From Treponema sp. UBA4328 (GTDB taxonomy: Bacteria > Spirochaetota > Spirochaetia > Treponematales > Treponemataceae): 17,854 nt of DNA. The position numbers and the translations under genes were made by a program. Under the pieces are notes generated by a model. That model had not been told where the DNA came from. It worked only from the letters and a program-made list of their open reading frames with translations, and searched no databases. Positions 13,736 through 17,854 of the stretch are shown piece after piece. Where the stretch lies: positions 1 through 17,854 of the forward strand of contig DGTU01000136.1 of the NCBI GenBank assembly GCA_002394465.1, in the 5' to 3' direction. Numbering within the stretch: position 1 is the first letter of the stretch; every line of letters begins with the position of its first letter.

Positions 13736-14647
13736 TCATTTTTTTAAATTTAAAGAAACAGCATTTATTAATGGTGAACTGATAAAAGACTCAAGGCTTT
13801 CCTGCCATTGTGGAAGAATAATTCCAGGAATTTTCATTATCTTTGATTTGTCGAGGACTGAATATGAAGGACGCTTTACCGGAGACGGATATTCTGATGA
13901 TTTACATGGTTTTATGATGCAGCTTTCGTTTTTAAGGATACCTGCTTTTAAGGCAAATTTTTGAATCTCCCCTGCGAAGTCAAACCAGGTGGCTTCTCCG
14001 AGATCCGTAACATTATATATTCCATACGGTATTTTTGTGTGATTTTGAATGATGTTTAAGATTACTTTTGAAAGCGTACTGCAGTTAGTCGGAGTTCCTT
14101 TCTGATCGCATACCACGTTTACCGATTCTTTACTGTTCATTGCGCTGAGCATCTTACAGACAAAATTGTCACCGTAAAATCCGTAGAGCCAGGCTGTACG
14201 GAGAATGTAAAAAGCATCAGTTTCTGAGGCAACGGCCTTTTCACCTTCGGCTTTAGTAAGTCCGTATGCTCCGGCTGGTGAAAGAGGAGACGTTTCCGTA
14301 TAGGGAATATTTTGCCGTTCGTTTCCGTCAGTACCGCCGAAAACATAATCCGATGATATATGAATCAGGGGAACGCCAAGTTTTCCGGCAAGGCGGGCAA
14401 TGTTTCCGGCTCCGGTTGAATTTACGGCGCGGGCTGTTTCAATGTCCTTTTCTGCCCTGTCAACTTCCGTATATGAAGCACAGTTAATGATAAAATCAGG
14501 AGTTTTACCCTTCGAAAACGTTTCAAGAGCATTATAGTCAGTAACTGAGACTTCCCTGCCTGTCCCTGTGAATTCGATTTTGTTTTCTGTAAAAAGGCGG
14601 CACAGTTCACTGCCGAGCATTCCCTTTGAACCGGTAATCCAGATCAT
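13736..14647 (-). CDS. rfbD: dTDP-4-dehydrorhamnose reductase RfbD (RmlD)
   Basis: This catalyses the last step of dTDP-L-rhamnose synthesis, the NAD(P)H-dependent reduction of dTDP-4-keto-L-rhamnose. The 303 residues carry the Rossmann motif GSKGMLG (6-12), NCASYTEVDRAE (55-66), HISSDYVFGG (97-105) and the catalytic Y128-x3-K132 of short-chain dehydrogenases in AYGLTKAEGEK. DLGEATWFDFA and the PVKRPSYSVLD substrate-binding region follow. Length matches the family. The ATG overlaps the rfbB stop by 4 nt (14644-14647), so translation is coupled. It is the fourth and final rml gene in the order A, C, B, D. Confidence 0.95.
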   Translation of the reverse strand: MIWITGSKGMLGSELCRLFTENKIEFTGTGREVSVTDYNALETFSKGKTPDFIINCASYTEVDRAEKDIETARAVNSTGAGNIARLAGKLGVPLIHISSDYVFGGTDGNERQNIPYTETSPLSPAGAYGLTKAEGEKAVASETDAFYILRTAWLYGFYGDNFVCKMLSAMNSKESVNVVCDQKGTPTNCSTLSKVILNIIQNHTKIPYGIYNVTDLGEATWFDFAGEIQKFALKAGILKNESCIIKPCKSSEYPSPVKRPSYSVLDKSKIMKIPGIILPQWQESLESFISSPLINAVSLNLKK

Positions 14648-15729
14648 GTTTGGTTCCGTCCCACCTGCTGAAGGTACCAGTCAACCGTAAGTTCAAGTCC
14701 CCTGTCAAAAGGCATTTTCTGTTCCCACTCAAGTTCACGCTTTATTTTTGTGCAGTCAGTGGCGTAACGCCCGTCATGGCCGGGCCTGTCTTTTACGTGA
14801 ACTATTGATTTTTCAATTTCTAAAGCAGATTTGTTCAGTTTCGGTGCAGTTATTTCAATAAGTCTGTGCAGAAGTTCAATATTCTGCCATTCGTTATCGC
14901 CGCCGATATTGTATTTTTCTCCTGTTTTACCATTGCAGACTATCTGCCATAATGCACGGTTATGGTCTTCGACATAAATCCAGTCACGGATGTTTTTTCC
15001 TTCACCATAAACCGGAAGTTTCTTACCGTCATGCATATTTAAAATCATAAGTGGAATCAGCTTTTCCGGGTACTGGCATGGACCGTAGTTGTTGCTGCAG
15101 TTTGAAAGCGTAACCGGAAGTCCGTAAGTATTAAAATAAGACATTACCAGATGGTCAGAGGCTGCTTTTGAAGCGGAATATGGACTCCGGGGATTACAGG
15201 GAGTGTTTTCCGTAAATTTGCCGGTCTTTCCAAGAGAGCCGTAAACTTCATCGGTTGATACATGATGAAAAAGAACGTCATCCCTCATGTTTTCAGGCGA
15301 AATAGTCCAGCAGCTGCGGGCTGCTTCAAGAAGATTAAAAGTTCCGTAAACGTTTGTTTTTATAAAAGCTTCAGGTCCTGAAATCGAACGGTCAACATGG
15401 CTTTCGGCTGCGAAATGTATTACTGTATCAATTTCATATTTTCTGAAAAGCCTGTCCATTGCATTTCTGTCGCAGATGTCAGTTTTTTCAAAAAAATACC
15501 GCCTTTCACTTTCCCTGACGCCTGAACCGAATTTTTCTTCAACCTGAGTTAAGTTATCCGGATTTCCTGCATAAGTGAGGCAGTCGGCATTGATAACCCG
15601 GCCTGTAAAACCTGAATCACAATAATCAGAAGAACCCGAGGCACTTATTCCAAAGAGATAATTTATAAAGTTTGAACCGATGAATCCGGCTCCGCCTGTA
15701 ACCAGAACATTCTTTAATTTTCGCGGCAT
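14644..15729 (-). CDS. rfbB: dTDP-glucose 4,6-dehydratase RfbB (RmlB)
   Basis: It converts dTDP-D-glucose to dTDP-4-keto-6-deoxy-D-glucose using bound NAD+. In the 361 residues, TGGAGFIGSNF holds the NAD-binding glycines (about 12-18). HFAAESHVDRSI is the conserved nucleotide-sugar region, STDEVYG holds the Thr-Asp-Glu catalytic residues, and YSASKAASDHL has the Tyr-x3-Lys pair. NIGGDNEWQN and DRPGHDGRYATDCTKI near the end are typical of RmlB. The ATG follows the rfbC stop with no spacer (TAA then ATG), and the 3' end overlaps rfbD by 4 nt. Length and motifs are ordinary for the family. Confidence 0.96.
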   Translation of the reverse strand: MPRKLKNVLVTGGAGFIGSNFINYLFGISASGSSDYCDSGFTGRVINADCLTYAGNPDNLTQVEEKFGSGVRESERRYFFEKTDICDRNAMDRLFRKYEIDTVIHFAAESHVDRSISGPEAFIKTNVYGTFNLLEAARSCWTISPENMRDDVLFHHVSTDEVYGSLGKTGKFTENTPCNPRSPYSASKAASDHLVMSYFNTYGLPVTLSNCSNNYGPCQYPEKLIPLMILNMHDGKKLPVYGEGKNIRDWIYVEDHNRALWQIVCNGKTGEKYNIGGDNEWQNIELLHRLIEITAPKLNKSALEIEKSIVHVKDRPGHDGRYATDCTKIKRELEWEQKMPFDRGLELTVDWYLQQVGRNQT

Positions 15730-16341
15730 TTAACTATCCGGATTATTATTAATCCATACCCCGTTTATGTCAAAATAATCTGTATTTCTGTCGAACGCAG
15801 GATGCTTCATGTCTTTTGCTGATAAAACCGGACAAAAATCAGGTTCAGTTCTCTTCCAGTCAATTCCAAGTGCAGGATCATTCCACAGAATGCCGCCTTC
15901 GCCTTCAGAATCATAGAAAGCCGTGCACTTGTAGTAAATAACTGCAGTATCAGAAAGGACATAAAATCCGTGTGCAAAGCCTTCAGGAATATAAAGCTGC
16001 AGGTGTTTTTCATCATCAAGAATGACACCATAGTATTTACCGAATGTTGCAGAACCTTTGCGCAGGTCTACTGCAACGTCAAATATTTTTCCGGAAACGG
16101 TGCGTACAAGTTTTCCCTGCGGATTACGAGTCTGAAAATGCAGTCCGCGGAGAACTCCTCTGACTGAAGAAGACTGATTATCCTGAACAAATTTCATTTT
16201 AAGACCGGCAGCAGAAAATTCCCGTTCAGAATAGGATTCAAAAAAATATCCCCTTGAATCATCAAAAACCTTTCCCTGAATCTCATAGAGACCGTCAAAA
16301 ATAATTCCGTCAGCTGAAACGCATTTCTTAAACTCAAACAT
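15730..16341 (-). CDS. rfbC: dTDP-4-dehydrorhamnose 3,5-epimerase RfbC (RmlC)
   Basis: It epimerises C3 and C5 of dTDP-4-keto-6-deoxy-glucose, the third step to dTDP-L-rhamnose. The 203-residue cupin shows the catalytic H68 in RGVLRGLHFQ, K77 in PQGKLVR and D92 in FDVAVDLRKGS. YIPEGFAHGFYVLSD is the conserved cupin strand, and the usual YKCTAFY segment and NDPALGIDW tail follow. It is slightly longer than the usual 180-190 because of C-terminal residues. GGAG lies 8 nt upstream of the ATG. It is separated from rfbA by 76 nt that contain a palindromic element, and it abuts rfbB directly. Confidence 0.95.
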   Translation of the reverse strand: MFEFKKCVSADGIIFDGLYEIQGKVFDDSRGYFFESYSEREFSAAGLKMKFVQDNQSSSVRGVLRGLHFQTRNPQGKLVRTVSGKIFDVAVDLRKGSATFGKYYGVILDDEKHLQLYIPEGFAHGFYVLSDTAVIYYKCTAFYDSEGEGGILWNDPALGIDWKRTEPDFCPVLSAKDMKHPAFDRNTDYFDINGVWINNNPDS

Positions 16342-16349
16342 TGTATTAT

Positions 16350-16353
16350 CTCC
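16350..16353 (-). promoter_or_regulatory. Shine-Dalgarno site of rfbC
   Basis: GGAG on the minus strand, 8 nt before the rfbC ATG at 16341. It gives rfbC its own ribosome entry site, unlike rfbA, whose ATG lacks one. Confidence 0.65.
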
Positions 16354-16362
16354 AAAAAGCCA

Positions 16363-16408
16363 TGTCAGGACTTTTCATCAGATTGCCGTATCAGGTACGG
16401 CAATGACA
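16363..16408 (-). repeat. REP-like palindromic element between rfbA and rfbC
   Basis: The core is a perfect 9-bp hairpin, ATTGCCGTA and TACGGCAAT around a 5-nt loop (16382-16404). The 46-base unit is bounded by TGTCA and TGACA inverted ends. The form TGTCATTGCCG, loop, CGGCAATCT resembles dispersed palindromic repeats known from many bacterial genomes; that resemblance is from memory. No U-run follows on the transcribed strand, so it is not a standard terminator. It could stabilise or attenuate the rfbA-rfbC message. Confidence 0.65.
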
Positions 16409-16417
16409 CAGTATTTT

Positions 16418-17293
16418 TTATTTCCCTGCAATGTATTTCAGATAAGTTCCATAATCAGTTTTATATTCTGCCGCAAGCTTCAGCAGCTGATTTTTTGAAA
16501 TCCATCCGTTGTTATAAGCAATTTCCTCAATACAGGAAACGTAAAGTCCCTGACGCTTTTCTATTGTTGCTATGAGGTTTCCTGCATCAAGAAGTCCGTC
16601 ATAAGTTCCCGTATCAAGCCAGGCCATTCCGCGTCCGAGAAGTTCTACAGAAAGTTTTCCCTTTTCAAGATACGCACTGTTTACTGAGGTAATTTCAGTC
16701 TCACCGCGCTCAGACGGCTGGATTTTTTCTGCAATCCGGACGACTTCATTGTCATAAAAATAAAGTCCGGGAACCGCATAATCTGATTTTGGTTTCTGAG
16801 GCTTTTCTTCTATCCCAAGAACACGGCCTTCTGAATCAAATTCAACTACTCCATATGCTGAGGGGTCCTTTACCGGATAACCGAAAACTACGGCTCCGGC
16901 GGATTTATCTTCGATTTTTCTGCGGGCATTTTTGAGTATCTGAGTAAAACTCTGCCCGTAAAAAATATTATCTCCGAGAACAAGAGCTGCGTCATCATCA
17001 GCAATAAAGTCTTTTCCGAGAATAAAAGCATCAGCAAGTCCGCGCGGCTGGTCCTGAACGGCATATTCAAACTTCATTCCGAGGCGTTCACCGTCACCAA
17101 AAAGTTCCCTGAACAGTGGAAGATCACGCGGCGTTGAAATAATCAGGACTTCACGGATTCCTGCAAGCATAAGGCAGCTTAAGGGATAGTAAATCATCGG
17201 TTTGTCATAAACCGGAAGCAGCTGCTTTGAGACACCTTTTGTTGCCGGATAAAGCCTTTCACCTTTTCCGCCTGCGAGAATAATTCCTTTCAT
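16418..17293 (-). CDS. rfbA: Glucose-1-phosphate thymidylyltransferase RfbA (RmlA)
   Basis: It joins glucose-1-phosphate and dTTP to dTDP-glucose, the entry and usual feedback-controlled step of the dTDP-rhamnose pathway. The 291 residues start MKGIILAGGKGERLYPATKG, with the nucleotidyltransferase loop, followed by VSKQLLPVYDKPMIYYPLS and LVLGDNIFYG with the metal-binding aspartate. EEKPQKPKSDYAVPGLYFYD and AWLDTGTYDGLLDAG complete the family set, and length is exactly typical. I chose the ATG at 17293 over an upstream in-frame TTG at 17329, because MKGIILAGG is the family N-terminus and the longer form would span the promoter. It heads the operon. A TATAAT box ends 7 nt before the ATG, predicting a leaderless message. 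Confidence 0.96.
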   Translation of the reverse strand: MKGIILAGGKGERLYPATKGVSKQLLPVYDKPMIYYPLSCLMLAGIREVLIISTPRDLPLFRELFGDGERLGMKFEYAVQDQPRGLADAFILGKDFIADDDAALVLGDNIFYGQSFTQILKNARRKIEDKSAGAVVFGYPVKDPSAYGVVEFDSEGRVLGIEEKPQKPKSDYAVPGLYFYDNEVVRIAEKIQPSERGETEITSVNSAYLEKGKLSVELLGRGMAWLDTGTYDGLLDAGNLIATIEKRQGLYVSCIEEIAYNNGWISKNQLLKLAAEYKTDYGTYLKYIAGK

Positions 17294-17300
17294 GCCTTTA

Positions 17301-17329
17301 ATTATAGAGATGATATATGTCTGATTCAA
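17301..17329 (-). promoter_or_regulatory. Sigma-70-type promoter of the rfb operon
   Basis: On the minus strand TTGAAT (17329-17324), a 17-nt spacer and a perfect TATAAT (17306-17301) are followed after 7 nt by the rfbA ATG. Transcription would start at or next to the start codon. Confidence 0.75.
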
Positions 17330-17342
17330 TAAACATTTTCAA

Positions 17343-17371
17343 TTGTAACTCGGTTTAAAATCCTGTATAAT
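17343..17371 (+). promoter_or_regulatory. Sigma-70-type promoter of the LolD/MacB-type ATPase gene
   Basis: TTGTAA (17343-17348), a 17-nt spacer and a perfect TATAAT (17366-17371) lie on the plus strand, with 7 nt to the ATG at 17379. It stands back to back with the rfbA promoter, 13 nt between the two -35 elements, so one regulator could act on both. Confidence 0.7.
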
Positions 17372-17378
17372 TCTTTTT

Positions 17379-17854
17379 ATGGCAGTAATTGAACTTAAAA
17401 ACGTAAGCAAAATCTATCAGATGGAAAAAGTTCAGGTAAAGGCTGTAGACAATGCATCCTTTAAAATTGAACAGGGAGAATTCGCAGCCCTTTCTGGACC
17501 TTCAGGCTCAGGCAAGTCTACTCTCCTCAATATGATAGGCCTTACCGATCTTCCAAGTTCAGGTTCAATTATTCTTGAAGGAAAAGACGTTTACAGCGGT
17601 ATTGACCTGGAAAAGTCAAGGAAAGTTCCGTTTAAAATCGATTCAAAGCTCACGGAACTCCGCAGGGCACACCTGGGATTCATCTTTCAGACTTTCAACC
17701 TCATTCCTGTATTAAATGTATGGGAAAACATTGAATTCCCTCTTACGCTCGGCTCTTCTCCTGCCAGTGATACGCTTTCTCAGGCAGAGAAAAAAGAATG
17801 GATTGAATTTCTTCTCGAGACTGTCGGCCTTACAGACTGGAAAAACCACAAGCC
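17379..17854 (+). CDS. ABC transporter ATP-binding protein, LolD/MacB type (partial, C-terminus missing)
   Basis: I translated 158 codons from the ATG to the window edge without a stop. IELKNVSKIYQ opens the domain. Walker A is GPSGSGKST (40-48), and the Q-loop is GFIFQTFNLIP with Q104, the form typical of LolD, MacB and FtsE-like ATPases that drive lipoprotein sorting or mechanotransmission-type exporters. Between about residues 74 and 90, before LTELRR, there appear to be about 14 more residues than in standard LolD, rich in lysine. The Walker B and signature motifs lie beyond the window. No Shine-Dalgarno is present. The partner permease, which normally follows, would identify its role. 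Confidence 0.88.
   Translation, partial: MAVIELKNVSKIYQMEKVQVKAVDNASFKIEQGEFAALSGPSGSGKSTLLNMIGLTDLPSSGSIILEGKDVYSGIDLEKSRKVPFKIDSKLTELRRAHLGFIFQTFNLIPVLNVWENIEFPLTLGSSPASDTLSQAEKKEWIEFLLETVGLTDWKNHK

Noticed and set aside
16382..16404. The hairpin after rfbA as an intrinsic terminator
   Set aside because: On the transcribed strand it is followed by CTGATGAAAAG, not a U-run. Downstream rfbC, rfbB and rfbD belong to the same pathway, so full termination is unlikely.
17294..17329. A TTG start for rfbA adding 12 residues
   Set aside because: The extra codons cover the -35 and -10 elements, and the family N-terminus is MKGIILAGG at 17293.

Overview
The window looks like a chromosomal stretch from a spirochaete, most likely a gut or rumen-type Treponema. 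This is inferred from the style of the proteins (RNase Z, the membrane-anchored PilZ protein, the GldF/GldG-like fusion) and from a moderately low GC content judged by eye. No rRNA, tRNA, CRISPR array, insertion sequence or phage gene is visible. Genes are packed tightly, and no stretch above 300 bases lacks a gene.

Layout. (1) Positions 1-4853, minus strand: a five-gene run transcribed right to left. It encodes a membrane-anchored PilZ protein, an exported helical-repeat protein, a short ComEC, RsmA (KsgA) and a YggS/PLPBP protein cut by the window edge. (2) 4899-5621, plus strand: a CPBP/CAAX-protease-family membrane protein whose 3' end overlaps the next gene tail to tail. (3) 5570-10222, minus strand: RNase Z, then an ABC ATPase, a GldF-GldG-like fusion permease and a DUF4340-like protein, joined by 2-nt spacing or 4-nt ATGA overlaps. 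(4) 10318-11103, plus strand: a nicotinamidase-like cysteine hydrolase that shares a palindromic CTAG stop with murC. (5) 11100-17293, minus strand: rfbA, rfbC, rfbB, rfbD, manC, murC. These make dTDP-L-rhamnose, GDP-mannose and the first amino-acid-bearing peptidoglycan precursor. (6) 17379-17854, plus strand: the start of a LolD/MacB-type ABC ATPase, cut by the window edge.

How the genes fit together. The right-hand run supplies activated sugars for a surface glycan, and murC at its end links it to cell-wall synthesis. No glycosyltransferases are in the window, so the glycan itself is unknown. The middle run is a compact ABC module of the Gld/auxiliary-transport type with unknown substrate. 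The left run mixes c-di-GMP sensing, a periplasmic protein, a DNA-uptake channel and rRNA methylation.

Most striking observations. Three plus-strand genes and rfbA each have a clean TATAAT box 7 to 9 bases before their ATG and no Shine-Dalgarno sequence, which predicts leaderless mRNAs, while several genes inside the runs have strong Shine-Dalgarno sites. murC has no ATG, GTG or TTG upstream of its nucleotide-binding loop, and its reading frame points to an ATT start codon behind a GAAGG site. A 46-base palindromic element resembling dispersed bacterial REP-type repeats sits between rfbA and rfbC.
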